Shown piece after piece: positions 5,425 to 14,661 of a DNA stretch of 22,941 nt. Numbering within the stretch: the first letter of the stretch is position 1; the number at the start of each line of letters is the position of its first letter. A program made the translations under genes and the position numbers. The DNA comes from a virus: positions 1 to 22,941 of the IMG/VR virus record IMGVR_UViG_3300021197_000428. One strand, 5' to 3'. The notes below the pieces were generated by a model. The model was not told the origin of the DNA, made no database searches, and worked only from the letters and a program-made list of their open reading frames with translations.

Positions 5425-8400
5425 TTTGTGTCCTCTGTTGTTCTTGCTGTGCAGCAATGATTGCCTGTTGTGGTACAAAGTATTCAGCTTTGACTCCCTT
5501 TTTTGCCATCTCCCTAGCTAAAAATGATTTTAGTATTGTACCTAGTGTTTTAATCTCATCTTTTTCTACTTGTCCGGGAGTCTCAAGTATCTTCTGCATT
5601 ATCTTTGCTGCTTCTTTATCTGATGCCGCAAGACTCAAAGCGTTTATATCATTCTGTCCCATGAGACGAACCGCAAACTCAGCAGCGACGTAAGTAGGAC
5701 TAACCATACCTCGTGCAATATTAAAGGCACGACTTATAAGCTCGTTCGGAGATATACCCCGCATTTGTCCCTTTGGTTTGAAAGCACTGGCAGCAGTTCC
5801 TGATGCGTACATCATGTACTCACCAATGTCCTGCAGGAAAGCAATGTGATCTTCATCCATAAACTCTTCAAGGATTTGTGTGACATTAGGGTTGTCTAAG
5901 TCAGAAACAATAGTGGCGGCTTCCGTTAGAGTATTGACAGTTCTTTTTGTACCATCCAAAGCTTTAAAAGTTATCTGTTCGTTTGGTGCTACTCCTGCTC
6001 GTTTTAACAAGCCATTGGTCAGCATGTATATCATGCCCTGCTTAAACTCTTCTTGAGCAGCTTCGACAGTCATGTCACCATTCTTGGTTACAGCTTCAAT
6101 AAAGTTTGCTTTCAATCCCCGCACGAGTTCAACGTCATTATTCAAAATGTAATTCTCGTAAAACTCTAGGGGGTTTTTAGTGCCGGACAATTGTTCAAAC
6201 TCTTTTACTACTCGTGAGTCTAAGTCTATTGCTGTCTGGCCCATAGTTGCTGAGTTATCTATTTGGTTGTTTAAATCGTCAACAAATCGTCGGTGATCTG
6301 CTCTCGTGCTTGCACTTACAGCGAGGATGTCAACAATATCATTTTCAGTTGAAACCATATCACTTATATCAAATAACGGACGGGACACTACATCGTCAAC
6401 AAGCTCCCCGCCTTGATCTACAGGTTGTTTTACATTCACTTGTATTGCAGGAAGAACATTGTCTAGCAAGTTTACTCTTGCGCTAAAATCGTAGTCACCT
6501 GACTGTATGTCACCACCAATAAGGTTCTGTCGTGTAGCCGCAGAAAGTCCTCTCTCTTTTGCTGCACCCCAATACTCGTACAAATTAACTCTGACTAAGT
6601 TAGCTACGTTTTCAAACTTAGCACGGCCCCGTTCAGTTGTTAAATCAAACACAATATTTCCTGCATCATCCCTGTCTCCCCAGAAACGAGCTAGGTCTTC
6701 TATCATAATCTTTACTCTATCTGCGGCAAACTCTTTACCCTCTACGGCATCATTTATAGCTTTTCCTAAATCCCTGTGCCAAGTTTCGGGTTCCATACCT
6801 AGCTTGTATGGTCGCTTATAGCCGCCGGGGATTTTAGTAACAAACTCTGGTCCCGTGCTTGATTTCAGTATTTTCTCACCCCCACTAGAAGGTCGCGTCG
6901 GATCAAAGATTAAATCACGGTAAGTATCTCGTGCAGCCTGAACTTCTTTAAATACTCTGGGGTTAGCTCGTAGGGAACTTTCTATAGAGTCAGCAAAGTC
7001 ACTGAACGGCTTGGCTTCCTTCTTGTCTGTCTTTGACGATGCTACTTTGTCAAGGTGGCGACGAACTTCATCTAGCTCAAACGGCTTTGCAGAGAAGGGA
7101 GCAAACTGACTTCCCTCTTTCTTACCGAAGTGTAGGGCTAAGTCTATGTAGGATACATCTCCTACTTCACCCAAGAAGTCATCCCCTGATGCTGGGTTTG
7201 TTACCCACTGCATTAACTCACTCAAGTCTTCATCGTCTAGTTGCATGTTATTTCTGAGGGAACGTTCTGCCATGTCGTTAAAGGCATTGTACGCCATTCT
7301 GCCAGACCTGCTATTTAAAAAGTCTGCATTTGGATCAAACAAACCACGCAAGTCTTTAGCTTCTATAACGCCCTGAGTATCAGTAAATGCAGTTACTGCA
7401 CCCGATATGTCTATGCTCTCATTCCCTATTGCTTCATCAGCTTTAGTGTATGCGTTTCGAGCAGTGGCGTATATAGAAGACATGTGAACGTCGTATATGT
7501 CTTCCTGTAGTAAGCCTATTTGCCTACGAAAATCAGGTGATCCCTTCATGTCAAACACAATTTTGGAACGTTCGTTTATTCTGTTACGAACATCTGTTGT
7601 TGTCTGAAGAATAATCTCACGCTGCTGTTCAATACTATCCCTAGCACCGGGAACTAGTGCAATCTCCAGTTCTGCCAGCCTGTTAACAATGTCCTTGTCT
7701 ATGTCAACATCAGGATCAGAAATCATGTTTGTTTTGTACTCACGAAGAAGATTAAGGTACTCTATCTTTCGTTCTTGTATCTGCAAACGCTGTTTGTCTG
7801 CAGCCCCTTGAAAGTTCTTTACCCAACCAGCAAGAAACTTACTGTCTTCAGTGTCAACTCCTGATGTTTCTTTTATCATTTTCTGGAGTTGTTCTATGGC
7901 TGTTGATGCTATGTCCAAAGAGTTCTCACTCTGTAGTTGAAATTCAACAGCCTCTTGGATACCCTGTGGGCTTAACTTTTTAAGAGAAGAGACTTCTAAA
8001 GCCTGTAGCGGAGCAAGACCTGATATGTGAGCAAAAGAAAGTTTGAATACCTCTGCGGCCTTCTCTCTTTGTTCTCCCTCTGGAAACCTGTTAACAATAC
8101 GATCCCTTAGTTCGTTGTAGTTTTCAATGGATTTATACACGTTCTCCCGCTGTTCAATGGTCATGCCTTTCATCAGTTTATCAAGAAGATCAAAGGAAGC
8201 AACCTCTCCCTTTTCTAATGGCCTACCGATTGCCTGTTCTAGTTCAGCAATGCTTCTGTTTGTAAACAACCCCTTTGGAGCAAGGCTCACATCCTCAATC
8301 ATTTGAACCATGTTCATGCCGATTACACCTGCGTTACCCCCACTAATAAAGTTCACCACTTTAAAGGGAGCAGCCACTGTCATCTTAATGGCGGGTTTGC

Positions 8401-9856
8401 CTGCAAATGCAAATCCTAATGCCCCAAATATCTCTCCTGATCCCTCACTTAAACCAACCATAGGAAACAAATTGGCTCCGGCTGTCTGCCCTATGGCGAC
8501 AACTGCCTCATCAACCATCAGGCTAAACATGTAGGGATTACTTGCGCCACCAAAATTGATGCGATTCCTACGACTGTTAAGAGCTTCTATCTCTCCGTCA
8601 ATAACTTTTGCATCTTGAATGCGCTGAGTCTTGGGTACGTTTTGGTTGTTTAACGCCTTATCTCTGCGCTTGTTTGCATCCTTTAGCCTTGTGTCTATAT
8701 TCTTTAAGGCATCTCGTGCAGATTGATTTGCTTCTACGTTACCAATAGCTCCCCGATTGTTAAAGGATTGACCTATTCTAGCCGTTGCTTTTCTCCAACT
8801 TCGAGTAAATAGGTTTCGCTTTTCTTCAATCTCAATTTTACGAAGCAAACTAACTCTATCTAAGTTGCTGAATTGTGGATTCGTCTCTAAGTATTTATCA
8901 ACCTTTTTAATTTGGCGTCCACCCTTTGCAAGGTGCATCTTTCCTAGCACCCCACTCACAGGAACGTTTTGCACTACAAAGGATGCGAACTGTTCATCAA
9001 CAGGTAGCTCTCTAAACCCAAATGTTAAAAGCTGATCCCCTAACTCAGAAGGAACCAACTCGTTTTCAATTTGACCCAAGCCCTCTAGCGTTGGTGCGTA
9101 GTCTTGATCAAAAACATCCTGCCCGTACTTCTCAATAAATTTTTCTTTTATAAGTCGATTTAACTTTATACCGTACGTTGCGTCTACGCCGTATTCTCTT
9201 AGTGTTTGTCTGCCCTTTGCAAATACTGTAGCAACTTGGCCTTTTCTTTTTGCAAAGGCTTCACTGAAGGTTACGTCACCATCTTTAAAAAGGTCTAGTG
9301 GGCCTGACTCCAATACTGATGGTGCAACAAACCTAGCCAATACTTCCAAGTAGTCGTCTACGTTAGCAATAAATCTAGGAATCTCTCTAAGCTGCCGCCC
9401 TGTTTCGTTAAAGAACTCTCCTGTTTCAAAATGATCGATTAGTAAGTTACGAACTCTTTCATCAGGAATCTTACCCTCAAGAAACGAAAACAACCGTGTG
9501 CGGTTTTCTGCGTATCCTTTCATAGCTTGAGCTTCTTTTGGAGTGAGGTCCGATGGTAAATCCATCTTGAAACCTGTATCAGTCTGTACTGTTCCTGCAA
9601 TGGGCTGAGATTTTGAAGGAACAATTCCCGCCATGTCAATCCTAGAGCGGATAGAATTTTGAGCGGCAGTGTCCCCACTCAAGGCTAAGTCTATCTGTGT
9701 TTGTGGAATTTCAAACCCACCCACCATACGACTAGAGCCTGTAATAACCTGCTCGTAAGTAGGAGTTTCTACAGTGGGTGTTTCAAGCATAGCCGCCGCT
9801 ATTGGCTGCATAGCTGGTGAAAGATTTGCTTCTGGAGTTCTTTGTGGTTCAGCCAT
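5408..9856 (-). CDS. Very large internal virion / DNA-ejection-type protein, 1482 aa
   Basis: Probable virion protein of the ejection apparatus, by size, position and composition comparable to T7 gp16 (1318 residues), though I see no sequence motif shared with gp16 and no lysozyme or transglycosylase signature at the N-terminus. It is mostly predicted helical and charged, with coiled-coil-like stretches (for example around residues 375-435 and 640-780). One long apolar, glycine-rich region at about residues 440-520 could associate with or cross a membrane, as expected of a protein that builds a conduit during infection. The N-terminal 40 residues are Pro/Thr/Ala-rich. It follows the 807-residue gene after 3 bases and overlaps the EF-hand gene by 17. 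It is by far the largest gene here. Confidence 0.72.
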   Translation of the reverse strand: MAEPQRTPEANLSPAMQPIAAAMLETPTVETPTYEQVITGSSRMVGGFEIPQTQIDLALSGDTAAQNSIRSRIDMAGIVPSKSQPIAGTVQTDTGFKMDLPSDLTPKEAQAMKGYAENRTRLFSFLEGKIPDERVRNLLIDHFETGEFFNETGRQLREIPRFIANVDDYLEVLARFVAPSVLESGPLDLFKDGDVTFSEAFAKRKGQVATVFAKGRQTLREYGVDATYGIKLNRLIKEKFIEKYGQDVFDQDYAPTLEGLGQIENELVPSELGDQLLTFGFRELPVDEQFASFVVQNVPVSGVLGKMHLAKGGRQIKKVDKYLETNPQFSNLDRVSLLRKIEIEEKRNLFTRSWRKATARIGQSFNNRGAIGNVEANQSARDALKNIDTRLKDANKRRDKALNNQNVPKTQRIQDAKVIDGEIEALNSRRNRINFGGASNPYMFSLMVDEAVVAIGQTAGANLFPMVGLSEGSGEIFGALGFAFAGKPAIKMTVAAPFKVVNFISGGNAGVIGMNMVQMIEDVSLAPKGLFTNRSIAELEQAIGRPLEKGEVASFDLLDKLMKGMTIEQRENVYKSIENYNELRDRIVNRFPEGEQREKAAEVFKLSFAHISGLAPLQALEVSSLKKLSPQGIQEAVEFQLQSENSLDIASTAIEQLQKMIKETSGVDTEDSKFLAGWVKNFQGAADKQRLQIQERKIEYLNLLREYKTNMISDPDVDIDKDIVNRLAELEIALVPGARDSIEQQREIILQTTTDVRNRINERSKIVFDMKGSPDFRRQIGLLQEDIYDVHMSSIYATARNAYTKADEAIGNESIDISGAVTAFTDTQGVIEAKDLRGLFDPNADFLNSRSGRMAYNAFNDMAERSLRNNMQLDDEDLSELMQWVTNPASGDDFLGEVGDVSYIDLALHFGKKEGSQFAPFSAKPFELDEVRRHLDKVASSKTDKKEAKPFSDFADSIESSLRANPRVFKEVQAARDTYRDLIFDPTRPSSGGEKILKSSTGPEFVTKIPGGYKRPYKLGMEPETWHRDLGKAINDAVEGKEFAADRVKIMIEDLARFWGDRDDAGNIVFDLTTERGRAKFENVANLVRVNLYEYWGAAKERGLSAATRQNLIGGDIQSGDYDFSARVNLLDNVLPAIQVNVKQPVDQGGELVDDVVSRPLFDISDMVSTENDIVDILAVSASTRADHRRFVDDLNNQIDNSATMGQTAIDLDSRVVKEFEQLSGTKNPLEFYENYILNNDVELVRGLKANFIEAVTKNGDMTVEAAQEEFKQGMIYMLTNGLLKRAGVAPNEQITFKALDGTKRTVNTLTEAATIVSDLDNPNVTQILEEFMDEDHIAFLQDIGEYMMYASGTAASAFKPKGQMRGISPNELISRAFNIARGMVSPTYVAAEFAVRLMGQNDINALSLAASDKEAAKIMQKILETPGQVEKDEIKTLGTILKSFLAREMAKKGVKAEYFVPQQAIIAAQQEQQRTQNETVQ

Positions 9857-9859
9857 GTT

Positions 9860-12283
9860 TTAAAGCCCAACTTTCAGTGGTACAAATCTGCCGTTTAATA
9901 CGGTATATTTTCCGGGCAGTTTATTTCCGGTTGATTTTTCTATCAACTCAAAGCCTACTCTGTTGTTCCCGCCCGGTATGATTGTAACAAGTTTAGGGTC
10001 TATTCCCTCTGCCTGTTGTGTTTCTGGTGGTTTACCCGTATCTGCTGTAGGCGAAGCAGCATCCTCGCCAGTAACAGCAGGAGCAGCCTCGCCAGTAGCA
10101 GCAGGAGCAGGAGCTTCATTGGCAACAGCGGGAGCAGCAGCAGCCCCACTAGTAACATCAGCAGGAGCAGCAGGAGCAGCGGTAATAGATTGACTTTTAG
10201 GAACAGCATTTATAACGTTGCCATCAACATCTACGTACACTGCACCGCCCTTGCCATCAGGGTTAGGTATAGCAGCCCCATTATCATCAGTGGCTATGAA
10301 TGCTTGCCCACCGCTTTCAGAAACAAACTGAGTAGATATGTTAGCTGGATTAGGTGGGGAGTACGTTGTGGTTGCAGGTGTAATCTGACCCTCAAACTGT
10401 GAAAAGCTAGTAAACCCTGCTCTTTTAGCCAACCTATCTACTGCAATAATACCCTTAATAAGCTTCTTGGAACCCGCACTTGCTTTTCCACCAGCGTCAC
10501 CTACTAACTCAATTATAGCCCCGTACCTAGCTTGCTTTGTTTCAAAGTCACGTATTGATTCTTGAATACGAGCTTTCATAGCCGCAATCGTGTCGGTGTT
10601 CTTGCCCAGCCTTTGGAGTTGAGCTTCAATGTCTTGGTTAGACAAACGACCAGAGGGGTCAGCAGCACGAGCCATTTGGAAAGCAAGAGAAATACGAATT
10701 GCTTCAAACCGTGCATACCTTGCTCCGGCTTCCTCAATAGACTCTCCCTCTCTTGCGTTGCTTCTTCCTCTTTGTCTTGCCGCTTCTACGCTGCCGTTTA
10801 AGTCCTGTATAAAGCCTTCAGTTACAAACTTAACTTTGTCGCCATTCTCATCAACTTCATTTGCATTAACAAGTCTGGCTCCTTCAGCATCAGAAACAAT
10901 ATTTGACTGAGGGATAAGGGTGCTAACATTAGTTCTATTTAACTGCGCGGTATCTCCCCCCACAAGGGCAGAGAATATAGCTCCTACACTTGCAAGCTTA
11001 CCCTTGATATTGTCCACTGCAGCAGGTCCAGCAAAATTTGTTTCAACCATGTTCAACAAGCCGTAGAGTCCAGTCTCTCCACCCTCAACGCCAAGAACGT
11101 CTATGATTTCATTGTTAAATGTAACGAGCGTGTTGAAGTCACTTTCTTTAGCCAATTGTCCAAACAGTTCTCTGGAAGCAAACAGCTTATTTGTTATATT
11201 CTTATCCACCCGTTTTATACCATCAGCAGGGTTCCAGTTTGGCAACTCTTGGAATGCCCCCAGTACGTAGGCTACACCTACTGCACTTGACTTTCCATCA
11301 TCGTTTGCTATCTTTTCAGTTACTGTTTTAAGAAGTTGTCTTGCGGTGCTTGTATCCATAGTAGAAATAGACATAGGAGTGTTAGGAAGTTTCATACCAG
11401 CATCTGAATACTCTTGTGCTATATCCCTAGCAGCATTAAACCAAGTCTGTCTGGTGTTTATGTCTACACCTCCGGTTAAATTAGTGTAGCCAGCCCACGC
11501 TGCAGGTAGGTTGTCACTACTCGCTCCTAAAACCTTACCCATCGTGGTATAGCCCTGTCCAAATTCATCCATGTTACCCATAGTTATCATTTGACCCGGA
11601 TCAACATCGTCAACGAGAGTTGGTTGTCCCATTTCACCAGTGGCTATAATATTTAAAACACTATAATCCGGGTTCTTAGTTCTAACTTTCATTATTTCAT
11701 TAAAGTTTTTCATACCAGAAAATATAGATGTGTCTAGTGCTACGTTGGCTCCTTGCGCTCTTTTTACATTAAAATCGTTAAAGATAAGACCACCATGTGC
11801 CTTATACAAACCTTCAATTTCAAAAAGAAGACTGTCGGGAGCAGACGCAAGTTTCATCATAGATTTTTTGCTACCTAACAGACGGCTATTTAATTCTGTA
11901 ATAGCAGCGTAACTATCTCCTGAGGCTCCAAACTTACGAACATCAACCCCCATCCCAAACTTAAAATCACCTGATCCAACCACAGATTCATAGTCACCTA
12001 TACTGTTGATGGTACCCTGCAATTTGGCAAAGTCTATATCAATCCCGTCAGTCTTTCTACCAAACATGTCGATAGGCTTACGCTCTTTAAGTTGTTGACG
12101 AGCAGACTTGATAAGTGCAAAAGCACCTGATGTATCCTTCTTGGGATCAAGGCTGGCTGTAAAAGCAGCCGTTTCAAAGCCATCTATCTTAGCTTGTTCA
12201 GCTAACCGACTAGCTTCTTCCTTTTCTATATTCTTAGTAAAGCCCTTAACAAGACCTGTTGCAAATGCGGCACCAATACCCAT
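9860..12283 (-). CDS. Large internal virion-type protein with Ala/Pro-rich linker, 807 aa
   Basis: Probable internal virion or ejection protein, in the place and of the size of T7 gp15 (747 residues); this is analogy, not a motif match. The N-terminus (MGIGAAFATGLVKGFTKNIE) is amphipathic and leads into helical, charged sequence. Residues of about 698-760 are almost wholly Ala, Pro, Thr, Glu and Gly (positions 10004-10192), a flexible linker, followed by a separate C-terminal segment of about 47 residues rich in beta-forming residues (for example NRVGFELIEKSTG and KYTVLNGRFVPL). It lies 1 base after the 187-residue gene and 3 bases before the 1482-residue gene, so the three are one transcription unit. 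No enzyme motif was seen. Confidence 0.7.
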   Translation of the reverse strand: MGIGAAFATGLVKGFTKNIEKEEASRLAEQAKIDGFETAAFTASLDPKKDTSGAFALIKSARQQLKERKPIDMFGRKTDGIDIDFAKLQGTINSIGDYESVVGSGDFKFGMGVDVRKFGASGDSYAAITELNSRLLGSKKSMMKLASAPDSLLFEIEGLYKAHGGLIFNDFNVKRAQGANVALDTSIFSGMKNFNEIMKVRTKNPDYSVLNIIATGEMGQPTLVDDVDPGQMITMGNMDEFGQGYTTMGKVLGASSDNLPAAWAGYTNLTGGVDINTRQTWFNAARDIAQEYSDAGMKLPNTPMSISTMDTSTARQLLKTVTEKIANDDGKSSAVGVAYVLGAFQELPNWNPADGIKRVDKNITNKLFASRELFGQLAKESDFNTLVTFNNEIIDVLGVEGGETGLYGLLNMVETNFAGPAAVDNIKGKLASVGAIFSALVGGDTAQLNRTNVSTLIPQSNIVSDAEGARLVNANEVDENGDKVKFVTEGFIQDLNGSVEAARQRGRSNAREGESIEEAGARYARFEAIRISLAFQMARAADPSGRLSNQDIEAQLQRLGKNTDTIAAMKARIQESIRDFETKQARYGAIIELVGDAGGKASAGSKKLIKGIIAVDRLAKRAGFTSFSQFEGQITPATTTYSPPNPANISTQFVSESGGQAFIATDDNGAAIPNPDGKGGAVYVDVDGNVINAVPKSQSITAAPAAPADVTSGAAAAPAVANEAPAPAATGEAAPAVTGEDAASPTADTGKPPETQQAEGIDPKLVTIIPGGNNRVGFELIEKSTGNKLPGKYTVLNGRFVPLKVGL
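10004..10192 (-). repeat. Degenerate Ala/Pro codon-repeat tract coding a linker
   Basis: On the plus strand this stretch is dominated by GCA/GGA-type triplets such as GCAGCAGGAGCAG, repeated with variations (for example at 10075-10110 and 10120-10185). On the coding strand it gives an Ala/Pro/Glu-rich linker in the 807-residue protein. The triplet phase is kept throughout, so length changes would leave the frame intact. Confidence 0.6.
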
Positions 12284-12284
12284 C

Positions 12285-12848
12285 CTATTCAGCCTCTTCT
12301 TCTACGGGGTTCATGTTCATAAAGTTGTCTTCTTCAGGCTCTTCAGGAATGTAGCCCTTCCTGATCTGCTGGTTTATTTCTTCGCTTATGTAGCTAAACA
12401 TACCGGGGTTGTTTTGTTTCATCATACGGAAGAAAGTATCGTCATCCATTTCGTCTCGTTCTAGTTCGTTATCATTTTCAAACAGACGGTAAGGAATGCC
12501 TTCTTCTTCTGCCATACCAGCTAGTGCCATTGTAAGTGGACCCTTTATAAGCAGCCCCACATCAGGACTAAAACGACCCTCTGAAAATCCTTGAAAGACA
12601 TATCCTTCAACAAGAACCTCAATAGACGCACCTACAACAAGTAGCTTCATCAACTCTCGTTTGTTCTTCTTAGAACTAAGAGACTTAATAGCCTTCTTCA
12701 AAACAACTTCAGGATCAGCGTCTACAGCGGGGCTACCCCACGGATAGTTTTGATTGTCCTGAGTTAAACTGTATCCGGGAGGGGCTTTTGAAAAGGGGTC
12801 TTTTGCTTCGACGCTACCTCTTGGGGCTTCATTCTGATCTATCCTCAT
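12285..12848 (-). CDS. Virion-associated hypothetical protein, 187 aa
   Basis: Conserved-looking phage protein of unknown function. The N-terminal part has a PPGYSLTQDN segment followed by YPWGSPAVDADPEVVLKKA. The middle holds a hydrophobic helix-rich region (LLVVGASIEVLVEGYVF, then FSPDVGLLIKGPLTMALAG) and then GIPYRLFENDNE; the C-terminus is very acidic. This pattern (PPG.SLT, WGSP/YERPP, DPEV, a helical pair, YRLF) resembles a structural or assembly protein found in other marine podoviruses and cyanophages, but I cannot name the family. The ATG overlaps the previous stop as ATGA and the stop is 1 base from the 807-residue gene, placing it in the internal-protein block. Confidence 0.7.
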   Translation of the reverse strand: MRIDQNEAPRGSVEAKDPFSKAPPGYSLTQDNQNYPWGSPAVDADPEVVLKKAIKSLSSKKNKRELMKLLVVGASIEVLVEGYVFQGFSEGRFSPDVGLLIKGPLTMALAGMAEEEGIPYRLFENDNELERDEMDDDTFFRMMKQNNPGMFSYISEEINQQIRKGYIPEEPEEDNFMNMNPVEEEAE

Positions 12849-13324
12849 GTGATACCTACCTCACCCTTCAACACACCCTTTGAAAGGACTTGTGTTTTAC
12901 GCCCTGAAACAACAGTTGGTTGTACGTCAACTCCGGCTGCTGCCCGTAAATTTGAAACGTGGGGATTATTAGAGTTCATAAGTGTTTCCCAGTATCTAGC
13001 TACTTCTGGTGCTTGGTATAATTGTTGCTGAAGGGGTGGCATGTCTATATCAGCCATTGGTGTGCCGCGAGTTAGTTGGCTAATAGAACGAGGACGAACA
13101 TCAGGAGCTTGTGAGAATGCTTTCGCTCTACTTCCATCTGCATTCTTTTGGGACTCTAAAAACATACTGGCACCCTTTTGTAAGAATCCCAGCGCACTTA
13201 CACTTCTTCCTGCCCCCTCATTGTATTCAGGATGTCCCGGTCCCGGTCCTTTACCCCCGCCAAACAAACTACTACCTACCTGAAATAGTGTAAGCAGTGT
13301 ACCTGCCGTACTAAAAATACTCAT
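12845..13324 (-). CDS. Small virion-type hypothetical protein, 159 aa
   Basis: Unrecognised. The N-terminus is hydrophobic and glycine-rich (STAGTLLTLFQVGSSLFGGG), which could insert in a membrane or pack against a partner, as seen in some small ejection proteins such as T7 gp14; that comparison is speculative. The rest is polar with several Pro and Gln (MPPLQQQLYQAPEVARYW). It lies between the 440-residue and 187-residue genes, with 11 bases to the former and a 4-base ATGA overlap with the latter. Position makes a virion role likely. Confidence 0.68.
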   Translation of the reverse strand: MSIFSTAGTLLTLFQVGSSLFGGGKGPGPGHPEYNEGAGRSVSALGFLQKGASMFLESQKNADGSRAKAFSQAPDVRPRSISQLTRGTPMADIDMPPLQQQLYQAPEVARYWETLMNSNNPHVSNLRAAAGVDVQPTVVSGRKTQVLSKGVLKGEVGIT

Positions 13325-13335
13325 TTAATTTTTCC

Positions 13336-14658
13336 TTAACTATTTGCAATCCATGCTGCAATCCAGTTACCTACCCCTGCAGCAAGGTTATCTTTTTGCT
13401 GTTGACTGTAAATCTTTTGACTGTTAGCAAATTCCATAGCCATAATACCAACTTCATGCTGCCTCTGAATTGCAGATTCAGACTTATTAAAGTTCCAAGC
13501 AGCATTGTCACGGTACTGTTGCCACAAATTGTTCATTGCATTTTGAGTTGCGTTAAAAGTGTTTTGAACGTTCTGTCGGTTAGCTTCGTTTGTGGCTGCA
13601 GTGTTTGCTGTGTTGACTTGTCTACGCCATTGTGTGTTTGATTGATCAACGGCAAATTTCATGTTGGCATTGAATTTGTTACGAGCATCACTTATAGTTG
13701 AGTTAAACTGGTTTGTTGCGTTTGTCTCTCCTGCATTGAACTGGTTCATGGCTGCAGTACGATTAGCATTTGCTGTTTCAACTTGAGAACCAAGTTCGGA
13801 AAAGAACTGTTCAACTTGTGCTTCATTCTTTGCGTTAAATTGTTGACGGGCATTATCTTCTGCAGCATCCTTAAACAAACCCTGTGTCAAGGCGTTGTAG
13901 CTAAGAGTGTTTGCTTGTTGCCGCGCATCAAGGTTTTTTGTTTCAATAGCCAGAAGAGACTGTGCGTTAGTTACAGCAGAAGTAAGTCTCGCACTTAAAT
14001 TTGCTTTGTCCATTGCGGCAAAGGTTGCAGCGTTAGATAGTGCCATTTGCTGTTCGTTGTTTAAGTTTGCAAGTTGAATGTTTGCATACTTCTTTGCATC
14101 ATCAGCAGCAATGACTACGCCAGATTCCATGACTGCTTGTGTCATAGCAGCAGCAGCCATGCTAGAACCACCCAAACCTCTAGCTTGCATAATGCCGCTT
14201 ATCTTACGAACAGCCGGAGCAGCCCACGAAGGAAGAGGCTGACCCTGTTGGATGCCAGCCAGTAACTGCGACATTTGATATTGGGTTGTTGCCTGTTGGT
14301 CAAGCTGCTGGGTAGCAGCGGTTCCAATTGCACCTGCAGACGGACCTGACTGAACCCCTGTCATATCAACCTGTACGGGTTGAGTGATTTGAGAGCCAGT
14401 CATCGTCCCTATATTAGGGCTAACGTCAGTAGTCGCTGCGACAGTTCCTGTAGCTGTTCCTTGAGCAGGAAGAGGTGCTATTGTTCCTGTAGTACTTGCT
14501 AACGATGGGGTAACAACAGTGGGGGCAGCTATTTGAGTTCCTGATTGAATTTCATTTGTACTAACTGTTTGTGCTGTCGGTGTTGCTGCCGGAATACCCG
14601 CACCCGCTAAAGCACCAACTTCGGCCTGTAGTTCTTTATCTGTGGTTATTGTTGCCAT
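13336..14658 (-). CDS. Internal virion-type protein with 11-residue repeats, 440 aa
   Basis: Probable internal virion protein. Three parts are visible. Residues 1-125 are low-complexity (Ala, Thr, Gln, Gly, Pro, Val). Residues 126-270 are helical (for example PSWAAPAVRKISGIM, MAAAAMTQAVMESG). Residues 274-394 are a clear run of eleven 11-residue units with the consensus F-N-x(5)-A-x-N-Q, for example FNAGETNATNQ, FNSTISDARNK and FNANMKFAVDQ; an 11-residue period is the signature of a slightly right-handed coiled coil. The C-terminus ends in an amphipathic segment (GNWIAAWIANS). There is no enzyme motif. It lies 3 bases after the small membrane-protein gene and 11 bases before the 159-residue gene. 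Asn/Gln content is high, as in several ejection proteins. Confidence 0.72.
   Translation of the reverse strand: MATITTDKELQAEVGALAGAGIPAATPTAQTVSTNEIQSGTQIAAPTVVTPSLASTTGTIAPLPAQGTATGTVAATTDVSPNIGTMTGSQITQPVQVDMTGVQSGPSAGAIGTAATQQLDQQATTQYQMSQLLAGIQQGQPLPSWAAPAVRKISGIMQARGLGGSSMAAAAMTQAVMESGVVIAADDAKKYANIQLANLNNEQQMALSNAATFAAMDKANLSARLTSAVTNAQSLLAIETKNLDARQQANTLSYNALTQGLFKDAAEDNARQQFNAKNEAQVEQFFSELGSQVETANANRTAAMNQFNAGETNATNQFNSTISDARNKFNANMKFAVDQSNTQWRRQVNTANTAATNEANRQNVQNTFNATQNAMNNLWQQYRDNAAWNFNKSESAIQRQHEVGIMAMEFANSQKIYSQQQKDNLAAGVGNWIAAWIANS
13477..13839 (-). repeat. Eleven tandem hendecad (33-base) coding units
   Basis: Residues 274-394 of the 440-residue protein divide without gaps into eleven units of 11. 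Asn is at position 2 in eight of the eleven, and Gln, Thr, Lys, Arg or Glu ends each unit. The DNA units are diverged, so selection seems to act on the protein pattern rather than on the bases. Confidence 0.65.
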
Positions 14659-14661
14659 AGA

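Noticed and set aside
5425-5478. Upstream start for the EF-hand gene giving 134 residues
   Set aside because: The added 18 residues lie in another frame of the 1482-residue gene, and the ATG at 5424 has a well-spaced AGAGGA.
5187-5693. Plus-strand open frame opposite the end of the structural cluster
   Set aside because: Its product is Cys/Ser-rich in the manner of antisense translation, and the minus-strand genes here are well supported.
10016-10402. Plus-strand Ser/Arg-rich frame and minus-strand Leu-rich frame over the Ala/Pro tract
   Set aside because: Both are by-products of the triplet-repeat composition read in other frames.
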